Source: Flavobacteriaceae bacterium | GTDB taxonomy: Bacteria > Bacteroidota > Bacteroidia > Flavobacteriales > Flavobacteriaceae | Assembly (NCBI GenBank): GCA_029248405.1 | Contig: JAQWJJ010000011.1 | Coordinates: 160,119-224,118, forward strand | DNA length: 64,000 bases | Direction: 5' to 3' | Shown: positions 1 to 8,288 of the stretch, piece after piece | Layout of the letters: each line of letters starts with the position of its first letter | Numbering within the stretch: the stretch's first letter is position 1 | The notes under the pieces: generated by a model | Told to the model about the DNA's origin: nothing | Database searches by the model: none | What the model saw: only the letters and a program-made list of their open reading frames with translations | Position numbers and translations under genes: made by a program

Positions 1-825
1 ACCTTTTATTCTGCCTATTTCGAAAAGGTGACAGATTGCGGTTGTTTTGGCGACGCCCTCAAATTAACGCCCTGGCAATCTTTTACAAAGGATGTGGTTC
101 TTTTGCTGTTGATTGCCTTTTTGTTGGCCACCAAGGACCGCATTACCTCCTGGTGGTCTCCTAACGTGCGGAGTATTATTGTATTGGTTGCGACGGTGAT
201 GTCGCTGGCTTTTGGGTATCATGTATTGATGCATTTGCCTGCAGTTGATTTTCGTCCCTATAAGATTGGGGTCAACATCACTGATGCCATGGAGACGCCA
301 CATGATGCTCCGGCACCAATAATTGAATACCGCTGGCAATATTTAGGTCCAGAGGGACCATTTGAGGTGGTCAATACCACCGGTCAGGATCCTAAGCCCG
401 AGGGTGCTCAGCGGGTTGGTGTCGCGACTCAATTTTTGCGGGCACCCTACGAACCGCCTATCCATGATTTTTCTATGGAACGCGACGGCATAGACCATAC
501 CCAAGAGCTTCTGAGTATTCCTAAACTCATAGTCGTAGTGGCCTATAACTTGGCTGTATCAGAAATGGAAGGATTCACCACCATTAACAAAGTCGCAGCA
601 GAAGCCCAACAAAAGGGTTATCAGGTGATTGGATTGTCTGCCTCAGGCCCTGATGCGGTGTCCATGCTGAAAGAAAAATTTGATGTGGCTTTTGACTTTT
701 ACTTTTGCGACATGACGGCGCTCAAGACGATTGTCCGCAGCAATCCTGCGGTCATGGAATGGCATTCTGGAACCATCAAACAAAAACTGCATTGGAACGA
801 TGCGTTAGAACTCAAATTGCAATAG
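1..825 (+). CDS. DoxX/MauE-like membrane protein (BT_3928-type), 5' truncated by window edge
   Basis: The reading frame is open to base 1, so the gene begins outside the window; the first in-frame GTG (base 28) is internal. The visible part opens with the TDCGCFG motif typical of DoxX/MauE-like proteins of Bacteroidota. Two hydrophobic segments follow (about residues 30-45 and 58-75 of the visible protein), then a soluble C-terminal region. The segment around IPKLIVVVAYNL resembles a thioredoxin-like fold. In flavobacteria such proteins precede an ABC permease and tpiA, exactly as here. The biochemical role is not established; a redox or quinone-linked membrane function is inferred from MauE/DoxD relatives. 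The next gene starts 1 nt after the stop, which implies co-transcription. Confidence 0.8.
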   Translation, partial: TFYSAYFEKVTDCGCFGDALKLTPWQSFTKDVVLLLLIAFLLATKDRITSWWSPNVRSIIVLVATVMSLAFGYHVLMHLPAVDFRPYKIGVNITDAMETPHDAPAPIIEYRWQYLGPEGPFEVVNTTGQDPKPEGAQRVGVATQFLRAPYEPPIHDFSMERDGIDHTQELLSIPKLIVVVAYNLAVSEMEGFTTINKVAAEAQQKGYQVIGLSASGPDAVSMLKEKFDVAFDFYFCDMTALKTIVRSNPAVMEWHSGTIKQKLHWNDALELKLQ

Positions 826-826
826 T

Positions 827-1903
827 GTGCTGGTTTATCTCTCGAAAAAAATCGGTTATGCGTTAATCACCCTCTTTGGTGTGGTGACCGTTATTTTTTT
901 CTTGTTTAATTTTTTGCCTGGAGACCCAGCAAGGATGATGTTGGGCCAGAATGAGACGGCAGAGCAACTTGCAGTGGTCAAAAAAAAATACGGCTTTGAT
1001 CAACCGCTGAGCCAGCAATATTTATATTACCTGAACGACTTGTCTGTGTTATCGCTGCATGCGCGTGAGCCAGGGTCGTACACCTCATATACACCCGAAA
1101 AGTATGGAGGGCTCGCATTGTTGTCTATGGGTGACCAGGTCCTGATTTTAAAGTGGCCCTATTTGCGTGATTCTTTTCAAAAAGGGGGGAAGCCCGTAGC
1201 AGATGTCATTGGTGAAACGTTACCAAATACTGCGGTCTTGGCCGTGTCTGCGATTTTATTGGCCATTATCTTAGGGATTTTGTTGGGTGTGGTTTCTGTG
1301 GCCTACAAAGATCAATTTTTGGACCGTTTGATTCAGTTGGTGAGCACTATCGGGATGAGTGTGCCCTCGTTTTTTAGTGCACTATTGTTCGCTTGGTTTT
1401 TTGGTTATGTGCTGCATGACTATACCCATTTGAATATGTCGGGAAGTTTATATGCCGTAGATGATTATGGACAGGGGACCTATATCGAGTGGAAAAACTT
1501 ATTATTACCGGCGGTAGTCTTGGGTATTCGGCCACTGGCTGTGGTGAGCCAACTCATGCGCAATTCTTTGTGGGATGAACTGAGTAAGGATTATATCCGA
1601 ACAGCCCGAGCCAAGGGCCTTGGGCAATTCTCCATTGTGTTTCGCCATGCCCTAAAGAATGCGTTGAACCCGGTTGTCACGGCCATTTCTGGTTGGTTTG
1701 CATCCATGCTGGCGGGTGCCGTTTTTGTCGAATACATCTTTGGGTGGAATGGCCTTGGAAAAGAAATAGTAGATGCCTTAAATACCTTAGATTTGCCCAT
1801 CATCATGGGGGCGGTTTTGGTCATCGCCACCTTATTTATCATCATTAATATAATAGTGGATCTGATCTATGGTTGGTTGGACCCCCGAATCAGTTATCAA
1901 TAA
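827..1903 (+). CDS. ABC transporter permease, DppB/OppB-like
   Basis: This 358-residue inner-membrane permease belongs to the oligopeptide/dipeptide (DppB) family. It has an N-terminal membrane helix followed by the family signature FLPGDPARMM, and about five further transmembrane segments. The C-terminal part holds the binding-protein-dependent transport domain, including a YIRTARAKGL coupling-loop motif. The start is a GTG one base after the upstream stop. No DppC partner, ATPase or solute-binding protein is adjacent, so it either works with subunits encoded elsewhere or has an undefined substrate. The position between a DoxX-like gene and tpiA is conserved in flavobacteria. Confidence 0.88.
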   Translation: MLVYLSKKIGYALITLFGVVTVIFFLFNFLPGDPARMMLGQNETAEQLAVVKKKYGFDQPLSQQYLYYLNDLSVLSLHAREPGSYTSYTPEKYGGLALLSMGDQVLILKWPYLRDSFQKGGKPVADVIGETLPNTAVLAVSAILLAIILGILLGVVSVAYKDQFLDRLIQLVSTIGMSVPSFFSALLFAWFFGYVLHDYTHLNMSGSLYAVDDYGQGTYIEWKNLLLPAVVLGIRPLAVVSQLMRNSLWDELSKDYIRTARAKGLGQFSIVFRHALKNALNPVVTAISGWFASMLAGAVFVEYIFGWNGLGKEIVDALNTLDLPIIMGAVLVIATLFIIINIIVDLIYGWLDPRISYQ

Positions 1904-1908
1904 AAATT

Positions 1909-2673
1909 ATGAGAAAAAAAATTGTCGCAGGAAACTGGAAAATGAACTTGACAAGAGATGAGGCACAGGCCCTCACGAAATCTTTGGCACAACGCCTCAA
2001 GGAAAAAGCAACACTAAATCAGCGGGTATTGATCTGCCCGCCAAGCATCCACCTGAGTGACGCCATCGCATCAGCAGGCCCTGATGGGCCTCTAGAAGTT
2101 GGTGCGCAGAACATGCATCAAGCCGATTCCGGGGCCTATACGGGTGAACTTTCAGGAGCCATGCTTTTGAGCCACGGTATCCGAACTGTTCTTGTGGGCC
2201 ACAGTGAGCGCCGGGCATATTTTCACGAAGACAATCATTTGCTCAAGCAAAAAGTGGATGCTGCGCTGGGTCAAGGGATCGAGGTAGTCTATTGTTTTGG
2301 CGAACTCCTTGAGGAGCGCCAAGGCGCAACTCATTTTGAAGTCGTGGCCACACAATTAAAACAGGCACTTTTTCATTTGACAGCAGACCAATGGTCGTCA
2401 ATTGTCTTGGCTTATGAGCCCGTGTGGGCAATTGGTACAGGGGTCACCGCCTCACCGGAACAAGCACAAGAAATGCATGCTTTTATCCGTCAGACGGTGG
2501 CGGCGCATTATGGCGATGCTTGCGCACAAAATGTTTCTATTCTTTATGGGGGCAGTGTGAAGCCCAACAATGCCGCTGAGATTTTTGGTAAGCCAGATGT
2601 CGATGGAGGTCTTATTGGTGGTGCGGCGCTCAAGGCCGACGATTTTATGGCCATCGTAAATGCTGCTGGATGA
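1909..2673 (+). CDS. tpiA: Triose-phosphate isomerase
   Basis: This cytoplasmic glycolytic enzyme interconverts dihydroxyacetone phosphate and glyceraldehyde 3-phosphate. The 254-residue protein begins MRKKIVAGNWKMN, carrying the N-terminal substrate-binding Asn and Lys. It contains the catalytic His region (GHSERR), the catalytic Glu in the YEPVWAIGTG signature, and the phosphate-binding YGGSVKP and GGLIGGAAL loops. The ATG at 1909 is preferred over an in-frame upstream start, because an earlier start would add 12 residues lying inside the permease gene. The stop overlaps the prmA start (ATGA), indicating translational coupling. Confidence 0.97.
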   Translation: MRKKIVAGNWKMNLTRDEAQALTKSLAQRLKEKATLNQRVLICPPSIHLSDAIASAGPDGPLEVGAQNMHQADSGAYTGELSGAMLLSHGIRTVLVGHSERRAYFHEDNHLLKQKVDAALGQGIEVVYCFGELLEERQGATHFEVVATQLKQALFHLTADQWSSIVLAYEPVWAIGTGVTASPEQAQEMHAFIRQTVAAHYGDACAQNVSILYGGSVKPNNAAEIFGKPDVDGGLIGGAALKADDFMAIVNAAG

Positions 2674-3509
2674 GTCATTTCTATTTAGAATTTGATTTCA
2701 AAGTCACGCCGATTGCGCCAGGATCCGATGTCCTGATGGCTCAATTGGGTGCCGTTGGATTTGAGAGTTTTATGCCGACAGAAGATGGGGTCTTGGCCTA
2801 TATTCAAAAAAATGACTGGCAGGAACATTTGCTTGAGTCCGTTGATGTTTTGAGTGAGGAGTATTGCACCATAACCTACTCGTTCAAGGACATACCACCG
2901 ACCAATTGGAATGAAGATTGGGAAAAGAATTTTGCACCAATTAGGGTCAAGGATCAATGCGAGGTGCGGGCGCCTTTTCACCCTGTGCCCGAGGTGGCTT
3001 ATGATATTGTTATAGAGCCCAAAATGTCTTTTGGCACGGGACACCACCAGACGACCCATATGATGTTGGAATTTGTCTTAGAGCATGATTTCGAACAACA
3101 AAGTGTTTTAGATATGGGGGCAGGAACTGCTGTACTGGCCATTCTGGCAATGCGCAAGGGGGCGAGTCACGCGACAGCTATTGATATTGACCCGTGGTGT
3201 GTAGAAAATGCCACAGAAAATGCTCAGCGCAATGGAGTGAGTGCTATAGACGTCCAATTAGGCGGTGCAGAAGTCCTGCCAAAATCAGCGGTATTTGACC
3301 ATGTCATGGCCAACATCAATCGCAATATTCTTCTGCAAGACATGTCGGCCTATGTCCGCTGTTTGCAGCCTGGCGGCCAACTGTTTTTGAGTGGCTTTTA
3401 TCTGGAAGACTTGCCTTCGGTCCGCTCCTGCTGTGAAGCCAATGGGCTGAGGTATGTGACGCATAAAGAACGAGACCAATGGGTCGCAGCAAAATTTGTA
3501 AATTTGTGA
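2670..3509 (+). CDS. prmA: Ribosomal protein L11 methyltransferase
   Basis: The protein is a SAM-dependent methyltransferase that methylates ribosomal protein L11. It has 279 residues with an N-terminal substrate-recognition domain (about 1-95) and a class I methyltransferase domain. Motif I is LDMGAGTAVLAI, preceded by the family motif MSFGTGHHQTT, and the MANINRNIL motif corresponds to the catalytic N-P-I-L-like region. It is translationally coupled to tpiA through a 4-nt ATGA overlap and followed 1 nt later by clpS, a conserved Bacteroidota order. Confidence 0.95.
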   Translation: MSHFYLEFDFKVTPIAPGSDVLMAQLGAVGFESFMPTEDGVLAYIQKNDWQEHLLESVDVLSEEYCTITYSFKDIPPTNWNEDWEKNFAPIRVKDQCEVRAPFHPVPEVAYDIVIEPKMSFGTGHHQTTHMMLEFVLEHDFEQQSVLDMGAGTAVLAILAMRKGASHATAIDIDPWCVENATENAQRNGVSAIDVQLGGAEVLPKSAVFDHVMANINRNILLQDMSAYVRCLQPGGQLFLSGFYLEDLPSVRSCCEANGLRYVTHKERDQWVAAKFVNL

Positions 3510-3510
3510 C

Positions 3511-3786
3511 ATGATCAGCCAGAGACAATACCAAGAGGCCCACGAGTTGATGACTCAAGAAGCGCTTGAGCATCAGATTGTCTTATACAATGACAACGTG
3601 AATACTTTTGATCATGTGATCAATTGTCTTGTTGAGATTTGTGGTCATACTTTATTACAGGCCGAACAGTGTGCCTTATTGGTGCACTATAAAGGGAAAT
3701 GTTCTGTAAAGTCAGGAAGCTACGAAGAGTTGTTGCCCCAATGCACCGCTCTATTGGAATCTGGTCTAAATGCCGAAATTATTTGA
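3511..3786 (+). CDS. clpS: ATP-dependent Clp protease adaptor ClpS
   Basis: ClpS delivers N-degron substrates to ClpAP/ClpCP. The 91-residue protein matches the compact fold, with the substrate-pocket motif LYNDNVNTFDHV and the following helix (CLVEICGHTLLQAEQCALLVHYKGKC shortened here to its key HTLLQAEQC segment). The canonical DDxxT is read here as NDNVNTF. An N-terminal helix of about 20 residues precedes the core. It is the last gene of the tpiA-prmA-clpS unit, starting 1 nt after prmA. No plus-strand terminator is evident; the hairpin downstream serves the opposing operon. Confidence 0.92.
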   Translation: MISQRQYQEAHELMTQEALEHQIVLYNDNVNTFDHVINCLVEICGHTLLQAEQCALLVHYKGKCSVKSGSYEELLPQCTALLESGLNAEII

Positions 3787-3821
3787 TTTTTCTGTTTTTG
3801 TTTTGGGTAGAAAAGCCAATA

Positions 3822-3869
3822 GCCAAAATAAAAATAGCACTTGACCTCAATGTTGTGGCCAAGTGCTAT
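3822..3869 (-). terminator. Rho-independent terminator of the TonB-receptor operon
   Basis: Arms 3834-3843 and 3860-3869 form a perfect 10-bp inverted repeat (ATAGCACTTG / CAAGTGCTAT). Read on the minus strand, the stem is followed by TTTTTATTTT. It lies 21 nt beyond the stop of the lipoprotein gene. Confidence 0.8.
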
Positions 3870-3889
3870 GTCAATACAGACGAGATGTA

Positions 3890-4444
3890 TTACTCTACAG
3901 TAATGGGAAATACCACTGATATGTCCGTCTCTCCACCAGCTCCTGAAAGGGTGCCATCATTTGGTTTCAAGGGTTCGTGACGCAATGTGACGGTCATTGT
4001 TCCTTGACCTGCTGTATTGGTGGTCAACGAAAATGCCAAGCCTAAAGGGTGGTCATTAGAGTCAAAATCGAGGTACGCGGTGTTGAGGTCCAAATTGCCC
4101 CCTTGAGTATAGAAAAACTGGTGCTCATCACTTTCTTCCGAAATTTCCTCATGTATCGGTTCTGCTGGATCTACAGTCTGGTTAAGCACCTGAATACTGC
4201 CCACATACATGGTGTTGGCGGCTAAATTATCGGATACGGTGATTTCGGGTTCATTGGGCCCTTCTCCGTCCAAATCTTGACTGCGCAACTCGATGGCTTG
4301 CCCTGAGTCAGCAGTTAGGGTCACCACAAGGGTCGTAATGACTTCTTCTTCATTAATTTGCTCTGGAGGCGTGTCATCATCCGAACAAGAATGAAGTGAA
4401 AGTGCCAAAAAGAGTATTGAGCTGATGCTGAGAAATTTGATCAT
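3890..4444 (-). CDS. Acidic lipoprotein of the family often labelled 'type 1 periplasmic binding fold' in flavobacteria
   Basis: The predicted lipoprotein has 184 residues. The signal peptide ends in a lipobox (LALSLHSC), followed by an acidic Asp-rich linker and a beta-rich domain with a REL-type tract (ELRSQDLDGEGPNEP), an acidic EEISEESDEHQFFY segment and a C-terminal TVTLRHEP motif. I recognise this pattern from flavobacterial proteins encoded next to a TonB-dependent receptor; their function is unproven. The ATG at 4444 is chosen because it places the signal peptide at the N-terminus; earlier in-frame starts lie inside the receptor gene. Acidic and histidine residues would suit metal handling, but that is inference. 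Confidence 0.8.
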   Translation of the reverse strand: MIKFLSISSILFLALSLHSCSDDDTPPEQINEEEVITTLVVTLTADSGQAIELRSQDLDGEGPNEPEITVSDNLAANTMYVGSIQVLNQTVDPAEPIHEEISEESDEHQFFYTQGGNLDLNTAYLDFDSNDHPLGLAFSLTTNTAGQGTMTVTLRHEPLKPNDGTLSGAGGETDISVVFPITVE

Positions 4445-4523
4445 ATTATTTGATTTAAATGAATTGAAAATTGAGTTTGTCTTATTTAGAATAGTCATAT
4501 TATTTGTTTTTATCATGATGGTG

Positions 4524-6920
4524 TTAAAAGTTTGTTGTGAGGGACAGCAATAGATTGCGCCCCAAATCGTCTGCATAAAATCGCAGGCTATTTAAGTAAT
4601 TTCTGTACCGTACATTAAAGCAATTATTGACTCTTAATGACAGTATGGTCTTGCTTTTTCCGAGATTTTTCAATTGTCCGCGGATCTCAAGGTTCATCAA
4701 ATGATAGGCGTCAGGTGGAGTGCTCACGTCAACCAACTCAAAAGACTGACTCTCGGGAATAAAGGCCTCGAAATTTGTGTTTGGATATTCGTTTTGTCTC
4801 CAGGTATGATCACTTTCGATGCGCAGTTCAAATGCGGGCAGGTTTTGGTTTTGATACACTACAGTGTTGATGGCGTTTACTGGAGGCATATTGATCAGTG
4901 GTGTCCCAGTAGCAACCTCATAACTTTTGACCAACGCGCACTGTGTTTCGAGCGCGATGTCTTGGTTGAGCACCACCCGCGCATCTAAATCCATACCGGC
5001 CAGGGAAACATTTGCCTGACGATAAGACCAGACTTGAAAATTACCACGAATGGTTTGCTGCACCCCGGTAGGTTCCAACAAGATAAAGCGATCAATAAAT
5101 CTCAAAAACGGATGAATAGAAAACGTTACCTTGTTATTTTGGAATCTATAACCTGCCGAGATATTTTTTGATATTTCGGAGGTGAAACGAAGATCGCCAA
5201 TCTCTATTCTTGACGCACTGTGATGCAGTCCTTCAGAAAATAATTCTGATGGATTTGGATTACGAGCGCCAAGGGCAAGGTTCAATAAAATGGTACTTTG
5301 CGCATTCAATGACCAGTTCAGCCCCAATGCAGCCGATGGGTTTAAATAGTCAAATTTTGGTTGCGTTAAAGTTTGCGTCCCTAAATCTTCGATGACGAAA
5401 TCAGGATATATTGAGCCATAATTTCGTTCTTCCCAAAGTGCTGTGTAATAATACTTGAAGGCTTTGATATGGCTATAATCTAATCGCGCACCAAATTCCA
5501 GGGCCAAATCATCACTCAAGGCTTTGCCTGCCAACACATAGGCGCCCAAGTCATAACGATTAAAATCCGGAATCAGCCTTTTTACACCCGTGTTTGGATC
5601 AGAACTATTCTGGAGTTTTCTCCCCCCTAGGCCGAGCTTTAAATTAGAAAACCAGTTGCTTACTGGTGCCATGTCAATAGAAATGGACTGAGTGATCAGA
5701 CTCAAATCCATTGAGGCTTTATTCTGATCACTGCCTCTTCGTATATCAAATTCCAAACGATGGTTATTTTGATAATCGTATCGCACATTAATTTTCCCGA
5801 GCACCCTGGATTTAATGTAGCCCTTTGCGGACAGAATTTCATGGACGACTTCTTGCTTTGGTCGGTCTATGTCATAGGTAAAATCACGGATGATTAGGGG
5901 CACTTCACTATTAAGTGCCAATAATTGATCTTGCGCTCCACCCAGATGTGACGCGCGCAGAATACCTATTTTGTTTTCAACTCTGCTGTACTTTAACTCA
6001 ATACCCCGCTTGAATTGATTTTTGCCAATAACCGCTGCAACCGAATTTGACCTCATTCCTGTATTGCTCAATATATAGTCTGGTGCCTCAAAATCACCAT
6101 AACCCTTGAACGTGCCTTCTAGAGAACCATACCAGCCAAAATCTGTGCTTTTGGTCATGCCGGCATGCAAGGAGCCCCCTTGGCCATTGGTTTGGGCAGT
6201 CCATCTGGCCTTGCCAAATAGCGTATCCTTTATGGGAATCCGCTGGGGTTTTATAATGACAAAACCACCGATCGCATCACCGCTGTATTGCAGGGCGGAA
6301 GCATTCTTGATGATTTCTATAGAATTTGCTTGATTCACATCCAAATTGGGTGCGTGCTCAGCACCCCATTCTTGATCTTCCATGCGCACTCCAGCGTTGA
6401 TAATGGTCACTCGGCTGCTGTGTAACCCATGAATTGAGGGTTTAATTATTGAATTCCCAGAGCTCAGTCCACTGACACCACTGACTTTTGAGAGCATCGC
6501 ACCTAAAGACTGATTGCTGCCCAAGGCAATATCTTCTTGGCTTAAGGTTGGTTTTATCACAGTTTGGTTGAACCCATCGCCAGAACCACTCACAATCACT
6601 TCGTTGAGTTTTTCATAATGATGTTCTAATCTTAGAATTTTAGTCGTATTGTCTTTGACCTTAATTGAGGACATCTTGGTTTTGCATTGCGCATGCTCGA
6701 CCACAATGGTATAGTGGCCATTGCAGATGTTGTCAAAGGAGAATGTGCCGCGCTCATCACTGAACGTGGTTGCATTCAATTCTTCGATCGAAATGATGGC
6801 TCGCGAGAGCGGTGAATCGTCGTGCTGGTCCAATATAGAGCCAGTAAACTTAAAACTGCAATCTTGAGCATTGATTACGGTGCTAAAAGCAAGTAAGAGC
6901 ACCGAGATGATTCTATGCAT
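4524..6920 (-). CDS. TonB-dependent outer-membrane receptor
   Basis: This 798-residue outer-membrane transporter has a Sec signal peptide (cleavage near VINAQD). A CarboxypepD_reg-like beta-sandwich follows (about 22-105), then a plug domain (about 115-225) with the typical NAGVRMEDQEWG stretch, then a 22-strand-type barrel ending in a C-terminal Phe (LLSLTTNF), the signal for outer-membrane assembly. The architecture and neighbours (a His-rich small protein upstream and a small lipoprotein downstream) resemble zinc- or other metal-uptake receptors of Bacteroidota. The substrate is inferred from context only. Confidence 0.92.
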   Translation of the reverse strand: MHRIISVLLLAFSTVINAQDCSFKFTGSILDQHDDSPLSRAIISIEELNATTFSDERGTFSFDNICNGHYTIVVEHAQCKTKMSSIKVKDNTTKILRLEHHYEKLNEVIVSGSGDGFNQTVIKPTLSQEDIALGSNQSLGAMLSKVSGVSGLSSGNSIIKPSIHGLHSSRVTIINAGVRMEDQEWGAEHAPNLDVNQANSIEIIKNASALQYSGDAIGGFVIIKPQRIPIKDTLFGKARWTAQTNGQGGSLHAGMTKSTDFGWYGSLEGTFKGYGDFEAPDYILSNTGMRSNSVAAVIGKNQFKRGIELKYSRVENKIGILRASHLGGAQDQLLALNSEVPLIIRDFTYDIDRPKQEVVHEILSAKGYIKSRVLGKINVRYDYQNNHRLEFDIRRGSDQNKASMDLSLITQSISIDMAPVSNWFSNLKLGLGGRKLQNSSDPNTGVKRLIPDFNRYDLGAYVLAGKALSDDLALEFGARLDYSHIKAFKYYYTALWEERNYGSIYPDFVIEDLGTQTLTQPKFDYLNPSAALGLNWSLNAQSTILLNLALGARNPNPSELFSEGLHHSASRIEIGDLRFTSEISKNISAGYRFQNNKVTFSIHPFLRFIDRFILLEPTGVQQTIRGNFQVWSYRQANVSLAGMDLDARVVLNQDIALETQCALVKSYEVATGTPLINMPPVNAINTVVYQNQNLPAFELRIESDHTWRQNEYPNTNFEAFIPESQSFELVDVSTPPDAYHLMNLEIRGQLKNLGKSKTILSLRVNNCFNVRYRNYLNSLRFYADDLGRNLLLSLTTNF

Positions 6921-6972
6921 TTGAGTGATTTAATTTGTTCAACCGGTGGGTTATAAGAAGTATACCGAGAAA

Positions 6973-7311
6973 TTAAATCATGCCAGGAGGTCCTCTGGAG
7001 GTTTTTGTGTTGGCTGTTTGGTCTGAAAAAACAGTAAAGCCCCATGATAAGGCTATGGTGTTAATGATCACGTCATGATGAAAATCTGGCGCGACACTAA
7101 AGAATGTCATTTCACTTAAGTGAAAGGCGAGCAGGTCGCATTGGTGGTCGACCTCATGCAAATGTGTTGTGCTTTGCTTACAGCTCAGATGCTTGTGCCC
7201 CTCCAAGACGTGCTCTAATTGGATCAGGCCGGGCAAGATCAATACTAACCCACAGATGAGCGCCAAAAACCGGTGTTTTTGTGTCAGGTCAGTATGTTTG
7301 GAATGATGCAT
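6973..7311 (-). CDS. Histidine/cysteine-rich small membrane-associated protein
   Basis: The protein has 112 residues. A single N-terminal hydrophobic segment (LALICGLVLILPGLI) is followed by a metal-ligand-like stretch: HVLEGHKHLSC, then THLHEVDHQCD, then FHH further on. It is the first gene of the operon and lies 52 nt upstream of the TonB receptor. Comparable His-rich proteins accompany TonB receptors in Bacteroidota metal-responsive operons. A periplasmic metal-binding role is inference; no catalytic motif is seen. Confidence 0.7.
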   Translation of the reverse strand: MHHSKHTDLTQKHRFLALICGLVLILPGLIQLEHVLEGHKHLSCKQSTTHLHEVDHQCDLLAFHLSEMTFFSVAPDFHHDVIINTIALSWGFTVFSDQTANTKTSRGPPGMI

Positions 7312-7588
7312 CGGCGTCTTGGACTGAGGCTATAAAAATATAATAAAAATGGCTCACACCAAAGATCTGGTCTAAATATGCCAAAATAAATTCCCCGATG
7401 TTTGGACAATGACCGGTACCGAATTTGGCGACCCATCAAGCGGAGCTCATATTTTTACAAAAAAACGGTCTTAATTTTCTGCTGAATTAGAGTAAAGATT
7501 TATATTTGCGCCGCAGTTCTTTACTGTTTAGGGCAAAATGAGTGTTCGGTGTCATTTGCATCATATGGAGCACCCGCCCACCCAATAA
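7312..7588. other. Intergenic region between the metal operon and tRNA-Arg
   Basis: There is no coding signal in this AT-rich, non-repetitive stretch. It should contain the promoter of the minus-strand His-rich/TonB operon, but no convincing box was found on that strand. A TAnnTTTG box for the tRNA lies at 7501-7508. Confidence 0.6.
7501..7508 (+). promoter_or_regulatory. Bacteroidota -7 box upstream of tRNA-Arg
   Basis: TATATTTG matches the TAnnTTTG -7 consensus of Bacteroidota housekeeping sigma factor. It lies 80 nt before the mature tRNA 5' end, so a leader would have to be removed by RNase P. No clear TTTG -33 element was found. Confidence 0.45.
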
Positions 7589-7662
7589 GGCCTCGTGGCG
7601 CAACTGAATAGCGCATCTGATTACGGCTCAGAAGGTTGCAAGTTTGAATCTTGCCGAGGTCA
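7589..7662 (+). tRNA. tRNA-Arg (anticodon ACG)
   Basis: The 74-nt cloverleaf folds by eye. The acceptor arms GGCCTCG / CGAGGTC pair with one G-U. A D-arm (GCGC...GCGC) is present. The anticodon stem TCTGA/TCAGA encloses loop TTACGGC with anticodon ACG, and the T-arm is GCAAG/CTTGC with loop TTTGAAT. The discriminator base is A and CCA is not encoded. The wobble A would be deaminated to inosine by TadA, as is usual for bacterial tRNA-Arg(ACG). A strong terminator follows 12 nt later. Confidence 0.95.
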
Positions 7663-7674
7663 CTTAAGAATGTA

Positions 7675-7702
7675 AAAACCCGCTTTTTGAAGCGGGTTTT
7701 TT
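7675..7702 (+). terminator. Rho-independent terminator of tRNA-Arg
   Basis: Stem AACCCGCTT (7677-7685) pairs with AAGCGGGTT (7690-7698) around a TTTG loop and is followed by a T-run to 7702. Confidence 0.92.
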
Positions 7703-7772
7703 CATGCCCACAAGAAAAGAAGTTTACTTCATTTTTGAAGTGGGCATAAAAAATAGCAAACCAAAGGTTTGT
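7703..7772. repeat. Cluster of nested inverted repeats after the tRNA terminator
   Basis: Outer arms ATGCCCAC (7705-7712) and GTGGGCAT (7740-7747) are perfect complements and enclose a CTTCA...TGAAG hairpin. A separate hairpin, CAAACC-AAA-GGTTTG, follows at about 7758-7772. A 27-codon frame starting at the first ATG shows no recognisable similarity. Function unknown. Confidence 0.5.
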
Positions 7773-7855
7773 GGGTTTTGCATTTAGACTACGGAGCTCT
7801 ATCAGGAACTTTAATCCTGCCCTCCAAGAGATGTGACACCCAGTGAGATGAGCTG

Positions 7856-8089
7856 CTATCCAAAAAAGAAGGTTTCTAGCTCTTCCTTAGTAAAGTCATT
7901 CAATATTTCACTGGGGTGAATTTGCAGGCCCACGCAGAGTTTGAGGAATACTTCTAAAGATATCTTGTTTTTACCTTTTTCAATCACACCCACATAGTTT
8001 CTGCTCAGGCCACAAGCATAAGCCAAGGATTCTTGAGATATTTTCTTTGATATTCGAGTCGTTTTAATTTTTTCAGCGATGCATTTCAT
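7856..8089 (-). CDS. XRE-family helix-turn-helix regulator
   Basis: This 77-residue protein is essentially one HTH_3/XRE domain. The helix-turn-helix core is QESLAYACGLSRNYVGVIEKG, of which LSRNYVGVIEKG is the recognition helix region, followed by the usual ISLEVFLKLCVGLQIHPSEIL segment. It is a single-domain DNA-binding protein of the kind found as a standalone regulator or as the antitoxin half of small modules. No toxin or restriction gene is adjacent. The target is unknown. Confidence 0.85.
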   Translation of the reverse strand: MKCIAEKIKTTRISKKISQESLAYACGLSRNYVGVIEKGKNKISLEVFLKLCVGLQIHPSEILNDFTKEELETFFFG

Positions 8090-8288
8090 GAGCGATGACT
8101 TTAGCTGTATTTTACTCTTGGAAAATTAAAAATACTTTTCGTCATTGTTCACTACTATGGTGTGGGTTACCATAGTGGGCCTATTGCTTTTGATTTACAA
8201 TATTTATGATTTTATCTGTTTTGATGATGGCCCCTGATCGGCCGCAAAGCCCAACTTTGCTTGGGCCGAATATTGCCATCAGAGTGAG
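8090..8288. other. Intergenic region with two hairpins
   Basis: There is no coding signal. One hairpin, CTATGG...CCATAG, lies near 8155-8176. A second (GCCCAA at 8249-8254, TTGGGC at 8261-8266) lies just past the yeeE stop and may act as its terminator on the minus strand, although it lacks a T-run. Confidence 0.4.

Noticed and set aside
7705..7788. 27-codon frame after the tRNA terminator
   Set aside because: It is explained by the inverted repeats and has no recognisable similarity; not annotated as a gene.
7589..8089. tRNA-Arg plus XRE regulator as the edge of an integrated element
   Set aside because: No integrase, no duplicated tRNA 3' end and no phage genes were found nearby.
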